A stretch of 64,000 nucleotides of DNA, taken from positions 65,761 through 129,760 of the forward strand of contig CAJJDN010000053.1 of NCBI GenBank assembly GCA_905182985.1, in the 5' to 3' direction. Each line of letters starts with the position of its first letter. Within the stretch, counting starts at the first letter, position 1. Under the pieces are notes generated by a model that was not told the DNA's origin, did no database searches, and saw only the letters and a program-made list of their open reading frames with translations. Shown piece by piece: positions 22,696-32,814 of this stretch. A program made the translations under genes and the position numbers. The DNA comes from Paramecium sonneborni (Eukaryota; Ciliophora; Oligohymenophorea; Peniculida; Parameciidae).

Positions 22696-23059
22696 TCAAT
22701 CAAGAGAATTAAGGAAATCTTCCAAATCCTTTGTGGCATCTACAATAGAGTCTTCCTGTGAGAAATTTTTTATCATAGGGTTTTGAGCGTCGGCCCTTAA
22801 AGTTTCTATAAAACTAAGATCTTCATCCGTTGAACAATCTGATCTTGCATTTTCGATTTTTTATAAGACAGGCTGTTATATCTTAATTGGTTTCAAGAGC
22901 CTCTGCATAATAAAATAATTATAATGTTATTTTAATAATAATGAAATTTTTTCACCTCAGTTCTATTTCTAATAATTGATTGTTTTAATAGTCTAAATAT
23001 TATTTAATAAACTATTTCAAAGATTTTTCCTTTGAATGAGGTTTTTTAGAATCCCTCAT
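22696..23059 (-). CDS. Small hypothetical acidic protein
   Basis: Exon 1 starts MRDSKKPHSKEKSLKQF (ATG 23059-23057). The last exon reads KIENARSDCSTDEDLSFI and AQNPMIKNFSQEDSIVDATK, ending DLEDFLNSLD with TGA at 22696-22698. The exons are joined by a GT...AG segment of about 55 nt (around 22907-22961), long for this genome, so the junction is tentative. The antisense plus-strand frame is also open but has a poorer residue mix. No domain recognised. Confidence 0.55.
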
Positions 23060-23177
23060 ATAACATTAGATAAATCTGATAATATACTTTAATAAGAATT
23101 TTTTAAATTAACTCAAATATATAATATTAAATTAATGTATTTTATTTTTTGAATATTATTTCTTAATTTTCAATAAA

Positions 23178-24091
23178 TCATTCTTTCACTCGTTTCTCAA
23201 TTTCCTGTAAAACTTCTTCTTCTGAAGCTCCATTCAATAAAAATTCATGATCCAATAATTTCTGTAATGATATCCTTTTTTCTGGATCACATTCTAACAT
23301 AGACATTATTAGATTTTTGAATTCTTATGGAAATTGTTACTATCTAAACTATTCGCATTTACTCCAGAATAAATCGAATTATTTATTCTATATTAAACCC
23401 CACCATCCATCTTTTACATTAGGATCATTAGTTTAAAAAGGAGGGAATCCCATTACTACAATAAATAATACTACACCCAATGCAAAAATATCACATTTAA
23501 ATAGATTTACTGTTGGATTAATATACATCTCAGGTGCTGTATATCCAGGAGTCCCTCCAGGTGGTCTTAAAGGCTCTTTACAAATACGAGCAAAACCAAA
23601 ATCACAGAATTTCAAATTGTAATCTGCGGCTATTAAAATATTCTCTGGTTTTATGTCGCAATGGGCTATAGAAGATGCATGAAGTGTAACAAGCACTCTA
23701 GTAAGATACGCTGCCAAAGTCTTTCCAAATGACAACTAGAATGGGCCCTTTTTTAAGATTTTCAGAAATGTGTCATTAGGCATATACTCCAATAGTACAC
23801 AAGTGTAATCTTATGCGTATCCTTTCAACAAAACTATTCCTGCATCATCAATGCGTTTAAGAATTTGTATTTCGTTCGCTAAATAAATTGTAATTAAACC
23901 TGGAGATTTATTATGTGATCCTGTGATAAATTTGTAAGCACTTTTAAAGCAAACATTTCTCCTGTTTTCTTATGCATAGCCAAGTAAACTCTAGCATCAT
24001 GTCCTTAACCCAAAGGAGGGTTCAAATTCACAACAAAATATTTTTAGAAGTCTTGTTGAGTGAAAACAAAAATATTGTTTCCAGATTACAT
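23178..24091 (-). CDS. Serine/threonine protein kinase with an apparent one-base frameshift
   Basis: A kinase domain of ~300 residues with little else. Seen motifs: LGQGHDARVYLAMHKKTGEM (Gly-rich loop), AHCDIKPENIL catalytic loop, KFCDFGFAR, GGTPGYTAPEMYINPT, CDIFALGVVLF and, near the end, EKRISLQKLLDHEFLLNG. The loop has Cys in place of the usual Arg of HRD (HCD). Near 23944-23948 the frame changes after MFAL/K: upstream reads ...GEMFAL, downstream needs ...FKSAYKFITGSHNKSPG. No intron of the right phase exists, and the gene length (914 nt) is exactly one base short of a multiple of three. One missing T/A in the short homopolymer would repair it, so it is either a sequencing error or a real lesion. 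Confidence 0.85.
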
Positions 24092-24367
24092 TATATATTA
24101 TTTCTTAATTTATTTAAAATTTAAATATTGAAAATTATTTATATTTTGTCAGATTTTTAAAGAACTATTTCTATATACATCATCTTCATATTTTATATAT
24201 TATTTTATCATTCACAGTAATTTTAAAATTTTTACATATGATTTTTTATTCAAATCATTTAGATTTCATTCCAAATACTCTATTCTTCAACTAGACTATA
24301 AATTATACTCTAAAATAATCAAATCACATTTTATTATTTTTACTTTACACAATTTTTATTTTACAAT

Positions 24368-24667
24368 TCAATTTTTTTTCTTGTCAAAACAACAATGATT
24401 GATGAAATCATGAAGTTTATTTATATTGAATTCATAAAGATGTATTAAAATAAGTTTTATCAAAATACAAGAATTTATCTTAAATATTTGGGTAAATTCA
24501 TCATGTAGACTATCTTTATTTTGGGTCAAATTCATCATATAAAATATAAATATTTGATTACTAGTAAAAATTTCAGAATAAAACTTTACATATATTACAT
24601 TTGAGAAATCTAAAAAATATACTTTAACTCCTCCTTTAAAATTAATATATTTCCTCATAGAATTCAA
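24368..24667 (-). CDS. Possible small hypothetical protein, 99 aa
   Basis: An ATG-to-TGA frame without any TAA/TAG codon: MNSMRKYINFKGGVKVYF at the start, then alternating aromatic/hydrophobic segments (IKLILIHLYEFNINKLHDF) and NHCCFDKKKN at the end. The absence of TAA/TAG Gln codons means this frame is open in both codes, unlike its neighbours. No homologue recognised; it could be chance. Confidence 0.3.
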   Translation of the reverse strand: MNSMRKYINFKGGVKVYFLDFSNVIYVKFYSEIFTSNQIFIFYMMNLTQNKDSLHDEFTQIFKINSCILIKLILIHLYEFNINKLHDFINHCCFDKKKN

Positions 24668-24938
24668 ATGAATTTAAATATACTGTTATAAAATGTAAAG
24701 ATTATTATTCAATACTCAAACTAATATATGATATTATATATCAAATAGGAGTAATCAGATTTTTTGTAATAATAAAATTTAAGATTTAGGAGATTTATAA
24801 TTATTTATATAAAGGGTTCCAAATCTTGTTCTTAAAGAGATCTTAATGGTGAATCAGAATGGTTAAATAATTTAATTGGGAGAAAAATAAATAAATAATT
24901 TAAAAAAAAATGATAATATAATTTAAGAAAAACGATAT

Positions 24939-27239
24939 TCATACCCCTTATTCATACCGTTATTTAGTATAATTTTATTACATTAAAATCGGAAGTGATT
25001 ATAGTTTATATCCCTTAGGAGGGTGTTATAATTTTAAGCTAAAGACTTTGGGTTTGACAAATGATCCATTTTGCATCTACACTTATTATTAATAAGAAAT
25101 AGAGTGCTGTTAGATTGGAGGTTAGTAATGGGATAAGGGTTAAAAATATAACTAATTTAATAAATATATGATTTACTTATTCTTATTCAATTTATTTAGG
25201 TTATTTATTTTTTTTCCTTATAGAGAATTTCTTCTCATTCTTTTAATCTTATACTGACTTAATTTACATTAAAGGAGACAAGTTGGATAGAGAATTTTAT
25301 TGACTCATTTAAATAATTTAAAAACTAGAATTGTCTTATTTGCTTTCAGCTCTTCTAAACTAAATTAAATCAATAAGTTATATTTCTGGGATTCTCTTTT
25401 CAGCAAAATTATATAAATCTTTAAGTGATTCCGATTATTGATAATCTTCAAAGGTGACAAAATTATCAGGTTCTAGTTAAGGTTAAGATTAAATAGGTTC
25501 TTGAACTTATTAAATAGTTTGTTCTGGTTCTTCTTATGTGATTTCTTGATCAGGCTTTGTAGTTTTTGTAGGAATTAAATTAGTATTGACTTTGCTTTAT
25601 ACATGCTTATACAATTAGCTTTTTTAGGTAAGTATTGGTTTCTAAGTGCAAGACTAAGGTTTAGGTTATTCAGATATAGTGTCTCTTTTTAAGTTTCTTC
25701 TTATGTCTAAAAATATATATGAATTGATTTACTTGCCCCAGTCCAATCTTCATACAATTTTTAAGCATGTAGTAAGAATTCTTCGTAGGATTTATCGCAA
25801 GGATAAATTAATTCAAAATCTCCTTTGTTTTTAAATTCATATTCATCTCTTTCTTTTTAGGCTTACATTTTCAAGACTTTTTTTTCTTCATATGATAGTT
25901 TAGTCTTTTTTCCTGTAAGAACACGTTTTTGCATTTAATCTTTCTTTTATGATATTATATCATTCTTTGTTTTAACATTGATATTCATGAGAGTAATTGC
26001 ATCTCGAATTAGATTCTTTTTTATGTAAGAATCTAAAGGAGTATCAGTTGTAAAACTAGGAGTATGATTGACTTCTAATAAATAAGGTTTTAAAGAACTA
26101 TCAATTAGAATATCAAAACCAAGAATTTCAAAGCACATATTATTTGCATAATTTTCTATTTGTGTATAGTTTTATTACAATATTGGTTAAACAGCACAAA
26201 AAGTCTTAATGATTAAATCCTTGATATCACTCAATAATAAATCAACATTTTATTTCTATATAATAAAATATTATATACTTAATGTCTTAAAAATTCAAAA
26301 ACACTAGTCATACTTCTTTTGTGTCCTACATCCATTTATTTATCATCTTCATTGAATATAAAATTGGGGTTGTCTTTATTGATAGCATAATTAGTTAAAT
26401 GCATACAAACATCATCAAGATTAGTTGAATGTGGTGAAGAATACAATTAAGTAGCAAATCTAGCTAATCCTTCTTTGTATAAGTAAATTCTTAATGGATC
26501 ACAACCACAAATCATTACATACATTCTTAAATCAAATTTCAATCCATCTATTAATAAAGGTTTATGAATATATCTTTAAGCTACATAATGTTCTTAAGGA
26601 TTAATAGAATCAATAGAACGAGTTAAAAATATTCCTTTAATTATTTAAATAATTATTACCTTTTCCCTAACAAGATGCTTCTGGTTTAACAATAAAAGTC
26701 TTAGCTTTCCCTTTCTAAAATTATGCTTTAAAATCACCATATTCACTTGGAAGCATCCAAGTTCTTGGATAAAAATCATATTCCTCTGGATATTATTTTT
26801 ACATTTTATTTAGATTACGACCAAGGTGATTTTTTCTCGCCAAAGAATACATACCTGGAAAATGATTTATTCTTTGGTGAGCTTATCATAAACATTAGAA
26901 CTATACGTTGCATTTTAGATAGTGTTTCTGGTAGAACAGCATTATCAGTCCAACAAAAGTCCCAATTATTATTTTCAAGATAAGGAACATAAGACAATTT
27001 AAACTTGTAAATCATTTTACCTACAAATTTAACAACAGGATACTAAGTGTCTATTTAATTATTTATTATATACCTGAAACATTCATTATTAACTTCTTAC
27101 TAGAATTTACAACTTTCTTTTTTTTCTTTTTTATTTAAATTTGTTCTTCTTCACTCTCAGATTCTTATGAAACTTCATCATCATCTGCTTCACTATCCTC
27201 AAAATCTCCATCGAATGGCATCTCTTTTTCCTACTTCAT
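24939..27239 (-). CDS. Tubulin tyrosine ligase-like (TTLL) polyglutamylase, TTLL6/13 type
   Basis: TTLL enzymes add glutamates or glycines to tubulin tails, tuning cilia and basal bodies. Six introns (27051-27073, 26882-26906, 26635-26659, 26256-26278, 25707-25732, 25152-25176) leave 718 codons, 717 aa. The N-terminus is very acidic. The ATP-grasp core shows [78 protein letters not shown] and [20 protein letters not shown] then NHTPSFTTD. These match polyglutamylases of the TTLL6/TTLL13 group better than glycylases. The core is followed by a basic helix ([20 protein letters not shown]), which in this family helps bind microtubules, and a long Gln/Pro-rich tail. Confidence 0.93.
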
Positions 27240-27271
27240 TTTTTTTATATACAGTTATTAAAATAATATTT

Positions 27272-27607
27272 ATGCTTTAAGAACCTTTTGTGTTACTAAA
27301 GAATTATCGCTAAGAATAAGATGCTTTAAAATTAACACAAAAGCAGAAATTCATTCCAATTCAAAAGAAACTAGTTAAGAAAACTCAAAAACCTAAACAT
27401 TATACGATTGAAAAGAAAACTAATCCAGAATGGACTCAAATTGAAGCTTAATCATTTATAGAACCTTTAATTCAATTATAATAATATTCAGATGATGAAA
27501 TAAATGAAGATCAGTATTCCCCACTTATCTTTAATGAGATTAAACTTACTTATCATGCCTCCTATTATGACAACATAAATCTATCAGATGATGCATTAGG
27601 AATTTGA
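27272..27607 (+). CDS. Hypothetical basic/acidic protein, 111 aa
   Basis: A clean single frame, ATG 27272 to TGA 27605. It starts MLQEPFVLLKNYRQEQDALK, has a Lys-rich middle (IQKKLVKKTQKPKHYTIEKK) and an acidic end (QQYSDDEINEDQYSPLIFNE) finishing SDDALGI. Divergent from the TTLL gene with 32 bp between start codons, so they may share a promoter. No domain known to me. Confidence 0.65.
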
Positions 27608-27608
27608 G

Positions 27609-27893
27609 ATGGCTACTAACCGGCTTTTCAAAAAAAATAGAATGAATTAATATATTAAGATTTATCAATTCTTTCCTTTTTGCTTCCCTAAATTAAAATA
27701 TCTTAATTAAGACATTTTCTATAAGTATTCTGAACTCAGTTGTTCAAAATTTCAACAAGCAAATTATAGCTATTGTAATTCTACTCTATTCAACAAGTAA
27801 GATATTTTATACAAATAAATCTTATTATTCTCAGAAATTCTAGGAAAAACATAGTTTTATTTTATATTTTAAATAGCAATAACAATGTTTTGA
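27609..27893 (+). CDS. Possible small protein directly after the previous stop
   Basis: The frame starts one base after the preceding TGA (TGAGATG) and runs 94 aa: MATNRLFKKNRMNQYIKIYQ, then a Cys/Phe-rich part (FFPFCFPKLKYLNQDIFYKY, SCSKFQQANYSYCNST). The spacing is unusually tight for two separate transcripts, so this could be a 3' exon or chance. No homologue known. Confidence 0.35.
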
Positions 27894-28328
27894 TATTTCA
27901 TTCAGATAATCTACATATAATCTTCTTAGATATTTAAAATTAATTTGAAATATAGATTTCTCAAATTTTTCTAATCTTTAAGCTAAGTTTTTCATTTTGT
28001 TATCAGTTAATATACATCGATAGATGAGAAATATAATGTATATCCTATAAAATGTTAATACATTTATTTGATATTTTAATATGAAAAGCTTATATGTTTT
28101 TAATTTTTCTTTTTATTTTTATGAGAAAGATATATGCATATCTAATTTGTTAAATTCAAACGGAAAAAGGAATGTTTACATGAAAAATAATCTTTGCTTT
28201 AAAAAAACAACATTTTAAAATATTTATTAATTTAAAAAGATTGTTGTATTTCTAAATAATTTAAAGTTCAGAATTAAGATTTTGAAAATTGCAATTATTA
28301 ATTAATATATTAAATAGGATTAGAATCT
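27894..28328. other. AT-rich spacer, nothing recognised
   Basis: No conserved peptide, RNA or repeat found on either strand. Confidence 0.4.
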
Positions 28329-28478
28329 ATGGAGAGATAGAGTCAATGGGAAATAAAATTAAAGAATAAATTCTCATGTATATTTAGGAAAAGTAGCTGT
28401 AGAGAATACAGAGAATTGGTATATTATTAAAGTTGTTTTATATAGAGAAATGGTTTATAATGGGTTTATAAGGGATGA
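28329..28478 (+). CDS. Very small possible ORF, 49 aa
   Basis: ATG 28329 to TGA 28476. It reads MERQSQWEIKLKNKFSCIF then RKSSCREYRELVYYQ. It uses TAG/TAA as Gln and looks mildly coding, but is short and unsupported by homology. It may be part of the eS31 upstream region. Confidence 0.2.
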
Positions 28479-28550
28479 GTTGAATTAAAAATATATAGCA
28501 TAGTTATGAAAATTTGAGATATAAATTAAATCTTTTTTTTTAAAAGTATT

Positions 28551-29139
28551 ATGATCATATAGGTGGGTCACCTTAATGGAGAGGTGAAAACATATAATTT
28601 GGCAGATTAGAGTACTGCAGGTGAATTAATGAATGTTTTAAACTCCGAATTGGCATGTGAAGTTCAATTGGTTTAAAGTGGTGAATTAGTGAATGCATCC
28701 TCAATTTTGGCTGGAGAGAGAATCTATTATGTTACAGTAGATGCAGAAGGAGGAAAGAAAAAGAAGAAGAAGAAGAAGAATTTTGCAAAGCCCAAGAAGA
28801 AGAAGCATAGACACCGAAAAGTCAAGTTGGCTACCCTTAAATTGTATAATGTTGACAACAAGGGAGTAGTTTAAAGATCACATAAATAATGTCCTTAATG
28901 TCCTTAAGGTGTTTACATGGCTAAACATTTCGACAGACATTATTGTGGTACTTGCCATCAAACCTTTAGAATGGATGAAGCAACAGTAATTATTGAATAA
29001 AATATTTTAGATTAGAGCCAACTTAGAAGCAATCAAAAAATAATAAGCTGCTAAAGCTGCTGCGGCTGCTGCTGCTGCTCCAGCTGGTGGTGCTGCAGAT
29101 AAAGGAGCTGCTGGTGGAAAAAAAGGAAAGAAGAAGTGA
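28551..29139 (+). CDS. RPS27A: Ribosomal protein eS31 (RPS27A) with degenerate ubiquitin-like leader
   Basis: eS31 sits in the beak of the small ribosomal subunit and in most eukaryotes is made as a ubiquitin fusion. One 25-nt intron (28986-29010) leaves 188 codons. Residues ~1-63 align in position with ubiquitin but are strongly diverged (MIIQVGHLNGEVKTYNLADQ, LQSGELVNASSILAGERIYY would fall on its later strands), ending DAEGG before a Lys run, where a deubiquitinase would cut. Then come the basic KKKKHRHRKVKLATLKLYNV block and the zinc ribbon [22 protein letters not shown]. The C-terminal ~40 residues (Ala/Gly/Lys-rich, ending GGKKGKKK) exceed the usual length. The AAG run may be slip-prone. 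Confidence 0.92.
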
Positions 29140-29164
29140 TATATATTTAGTATATTAATAAATA

Positions 29165-30842
29165 ATGCAATAAAGTCCATCAAGTTCAACTCTATATTCT
29201 TAAGAGAATAATCTAATTACATCTCCTCCTATTGGATCCCATATTTAAACACAAATCAATAATTCTACTATAGAGATGCGATTGCTTTGTTTAGCTTAAT
29301 AAAATGATCTTGAACAATTTTCCATTTAGTTAAAATCTGGACAATTTGATCTTTCAGCTATCTTAAATTCTAAAAAATTTACTGCTCTTCATTATGCTTG
29401 CTTCAATAATAGTTATCAAATGTGTGAAATGATTATTACGAATTAAGAAGGAAGAGATAATACTTCACAGAATATGGAGAATTTTATCAATTCTACCACA
29501 AATGATTAATATACAGCTTTACATTTTGCAGCTTTTAGAGGTAATTTACAAATATTAACTTACTTACAATAAAAAGGAGCTAATTTAAGAGCAATCAATA
29601 AATAAGGACTGAATATTTTACATATTGGTGCTCAAGGAGATTAACCTACTAGTATTGTATTTGCACTCAATAATGGAATTAAATTAAGTGATTTAGATTC
29701 AAATGGAGGTTCTGCTTTGCATTGGGCATGCTTTTATGGTTAAGAACACTCTGTTAATTATTTATTGCCTTTAATAGATAAAAAAAAACCATATTCTCCA
29801 TTGAATTCACTTGATTCTCATGAACTTACACCTTTGCATCTAGCTGTTTAAAGTGGAAATACTAAATTAGTTAAGAAATTATTAATTTATGGAGCTGATA
29901 AAACTATTAGAGGAAATGCTAAAAAAACTCCAGCAGATTTAGCTCAAGAAAATGACTTTAAGAATATTTATAATATGTTAACTAAAGAAAGAGGATTTCT
30001 TATTACATATTATAATTTGAAATAAGGTATAAAGAGAGTTCGTAAAAATGGATTTGAATTAATGAGATTTGGGGGATTCATGATTTTTGTCTTACTCTCA
30101 TATTTGCTCTATATGGTTGAAGATTTTATTCCTCTTGTTACTGATTATATATTTTTTGGAATTACTTTTCTGTTTTTCATTTTCATTGTTTGTTCAAATC
30201 CTGGCTATTAAATTAGAAGATAAGAATCTCTTTATACTTTAATTAAATCTTTTGATCATTAAGATATATGTCCTATTTGCAATGTTATTAAATTACCTCG
30301 TAGTAAACATTGCGATATTTGCCAACGTTGTGTTTTAATTTATGATCATCATTGTCCTTGGATCAATAATTGCGTATAATTCTTATTTATATTAGGTTGG
30401 AGCTCAAAATCATTTGATTTTTATTTTATTTTTAATTTCATTAGATACTTCAATTTTATATGCTCTTATCAAAACTTTTATGTAATGTTCAATTGGAAAC
30501 TAAAATAATTTGGACTTTTTTAATGAAACTTTAGTATTTTGGATAATCATATCTTTAAATATATTTTTGGAAATTATTTTTTTGATAGGAATTACTCTTC
30601 TTCTTTGTACTTAGATTTATAACATTTTACTCGATCAAACTACATTTGAGAGATTTTCAAGTCAAAACCAAGCATCTACTATCAAATCAATAATGACTAA
30701 TTCTAATAAAAATTCCCTAATTGAAGATGAATTACTTTCCCCTAAAAAAGATAGATTTGTCCGATGTTCATGCAAAAATGTCATTAAATTTTTAACAAAT
30801 GGAACCACTTAAAGAAAAAAAGAAGCAGCACTCAGATTTTGA
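29165..30842 (+). CDS. Ankyrin-repeat DHHC palmitoyltransferase (AKR1/ZDHHC17 type)
   Basis: Transfers palmitate to protein cysteines at Golgi or endosomal membranes. One 22-nt intron (30374-30395) interrupts the catalytic motif; removing it gives 551 aa. About five ankyrin repeats fill residues ~60-280 ([70 protein letters not shown]). Two membrane helices follow, then the Cys-rich domain [20 protein letters not shown] with [16 protein letters not shown], then two more helices and a polar tail with [10 protein letters not shown]. The ankyrin-before-DHHC order matches yeast Akr1 and human ZDHHC17/13, whose ankyrin parts recruit substrates. Confidence 0.95.
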
Positions 30843-30991
30843 TGATCATTCTTTTTGTATTTTTAATCATTCAAATTATTCATTATAAATTACAAGAATA
30901 TAAACTCACTCAATTAATTTGGTATTTCTTGAAAAAAGGCTAGGTTAAATTATAAAACCTATTGTTCACTTTAGAATTGCAATATAAATGA

Positions 30992-31387
30992 GTAGATAAA
31001 CCTATCACTGCTACATACCCCACCTACATCCATTTTGAGTTCTATCGAAAGAATGCATAATTTGTGCTTAAGGCTATCATACATGGTAAAGCAAGTGCAT
31101 AGGTAAAATGCAAATATTATCTTAATTTATTTTAGATTCTATTTACTTTTCTTCATATATTGTATTTAAAAATATTGTATCCTCTTCACTTAAATCCTTA
31201 TGATATAACAAACGAATTAACTTTTTTTCTTTTAATCCCAATTTAAGTAACCTGTCTTTTTATACTCTTGACATTTTATTCTCTAATTAAATTTATATAA
31301 AATTTTTATATTCTCAGAAAAAGACTAAAATAAATAATTAATAGAGATAGAATCTAAATTTCTTATAGATTACTAATGAATTATTGA
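30992..31387 (+). CDS. Unknown membrane protein, start codon not found
   Basis: The frame opens after a TGA at 30989-30991 and runs to TGA at 31385. It begins with a convincing soluble block (TYPTYIHFEFYRKNAQFVLK then AIIHGKASAQ), has an optional 33-nt intron at 31103-31135 that keeps frame, and then two hydrophobic helices (FFLLIPIQVTCLFILLTFYS) with a basic end. There is no ATG in frame before the conserved-looking block; the ATG at 30988 is out of frame by one. A missing base or a 5' exon is likely. I cannot name the family. Confidence 0.45.
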
Positions 31388-31650
31388 GTTACTTTTAAAA
31401 TTCTTTATTTTAATATTAACTATTAAATTATCTCAGAATTTTATATAGATTTAAGTTTTTTATTTATGTAGTTTATTTGTTTGAAATAATACGTATAAAT
31501 TTTTATAATTTGTATTTAAAATTGGTTATTGTTGCAAGTTTAACCAATTAATATGATTAATTTATGATAATTATTTGGATCAATGTTACATATAAAGATT
31601 TAATTCAAAATTTAATTATTGTTGAGAGGTCATTTATATAAATAAAAAAA

Positions 31651-32719
31651 ATGAGTAGACAGAGGGTAAACTCAAAGTATAAATTTTTAAATCGAAAAAA
31701 GGTCACCTACTGTCAATAAGCAGATTAGAAAACAGAGTAAGGATTCAGATTCTAGTTCTTCAGAAAGGAGATATGCGAAATTTTGGAAAGCTAATGAGGA
31801 TGCCCTTTTAATTGAATTACACACTAAACATAATGGAAATTGGCGTTTAATTGCGTAAGAGATACCTGGAAGGAATTTAAGCTAATGTTAGCAAAGATGG
31901 AAGCGTATAAATCCAAATAAGGTTTGATTTGAAAGGCTATACATATATAGACTAAATTACGAAAGTAGTGGAGTGATGAAGAGGATAAGCGTGTGATTCT
32001 TTTTGTTTAATAATATGGTCGAAATTGGAAGGTTATAGAGGGATTTATGGATGGAAGATCAAGTAAATAGATAAGAGAGAGGTTTTTAAATAATTTGGAT
32101 CCAGAGATCAATCATTAAAAATTTACATCTTAGGAAGATAAAATAATTTTAGAATAGTATAGAATATATGGACCAAAATGGAGTGAGATTGCAAAGATGT
32201 TAGATAGAAGACCAGTAAGATTGTATTTAAACATAGGAAAACTAAGTGAAAAATAGATTTTATTCATTTATAAAGAGAGTGCATATGTTAGAAGAGAAAT
32301 CAGAGGATGATGATGATGAGGATGGAGAATCTTCATTTTCTGATTAGGCTAAAATTCTTGAACCAATTCAAATTTATTAACCTTTAGAGACAATATAGTC
32401 TATAAAGGAAGATTATGATAATACTAAGAATGATTCGATGAGGAATGATTCATTAATGAATATTTAAAATAGAACACCATCACATAGGATTTAACCATCA
32501 ATTAATTTAATTTAGGGTTTGGATTCTTTTGATTCAAAATAATTTGAAGGAGTTCATTCACAAGACATTTCTCCTTTTCATTAGAGACGAATGCTTATGG
32601 ATTATAGTCCAATAAATTTTGAATATGCACATCATCATCCTAATTTTGATAATGTTTAAGAGGAAGTGAAAGAATTGAAAAGTTAAATAGAATGTATAAG
32701 TTTAGAAAAAAATAATTGA
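31651..32719 (+). CDS. R1R2R3-type Myb transcription factor
   Basis: Three introns (31677-31701, 31922-31950, 32215-32236) leave 331 codons, 330 aa. Three successive Myb repeats are visible: FWKANEDALLIELHTKHNGN with WRLIAQEIPGRNLSQCQQRW; QWSDEEDKRVILFVQQYGRN with WKVIEGFMDGRSSKQIRERF; and FTSQEDKIILEQYRIYGPKW with EIAKMLDRRPENQVKNRFYS. The spaced Trp residues and the recognition-helix ends (QQRWK, RERF, KNRF) identify a DNA-binding c-Myb/CDC5-like protein. The C-terminal half is acidic and Ser/Asn/Gln-rich with a short helix at the end, plausible as an activation region. In this family three-repeat Mybs often control cell-cycle genes; here that is inference. Confidence 0.94.
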
Positions 32720-32814
32720 TATTTTTAATTATTTATTTTATATATTCTTTTAAACATAGCTGATATTATATATTGCTATCAGATTTAATTTAAATTCATT
32801 TTTGATTAAATAAA

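Noticed and set aside
22620..22900. Plus-strand frame SKINDGFIRIIRISDVYD...
   Set aside because: Antisense to a minus-strand exon with a better residue mix and natural end (DFLNSLD, TGA).
24910..25257. Plus-strand 115-aa frame ([18 protein letters not shown]...)
   Set aside because: It lies antisense to the Gln-rich C-terminal end of the TTLL gene, whose exon-sum and TGA at 24939 fit exactly. Treated as a shadow.
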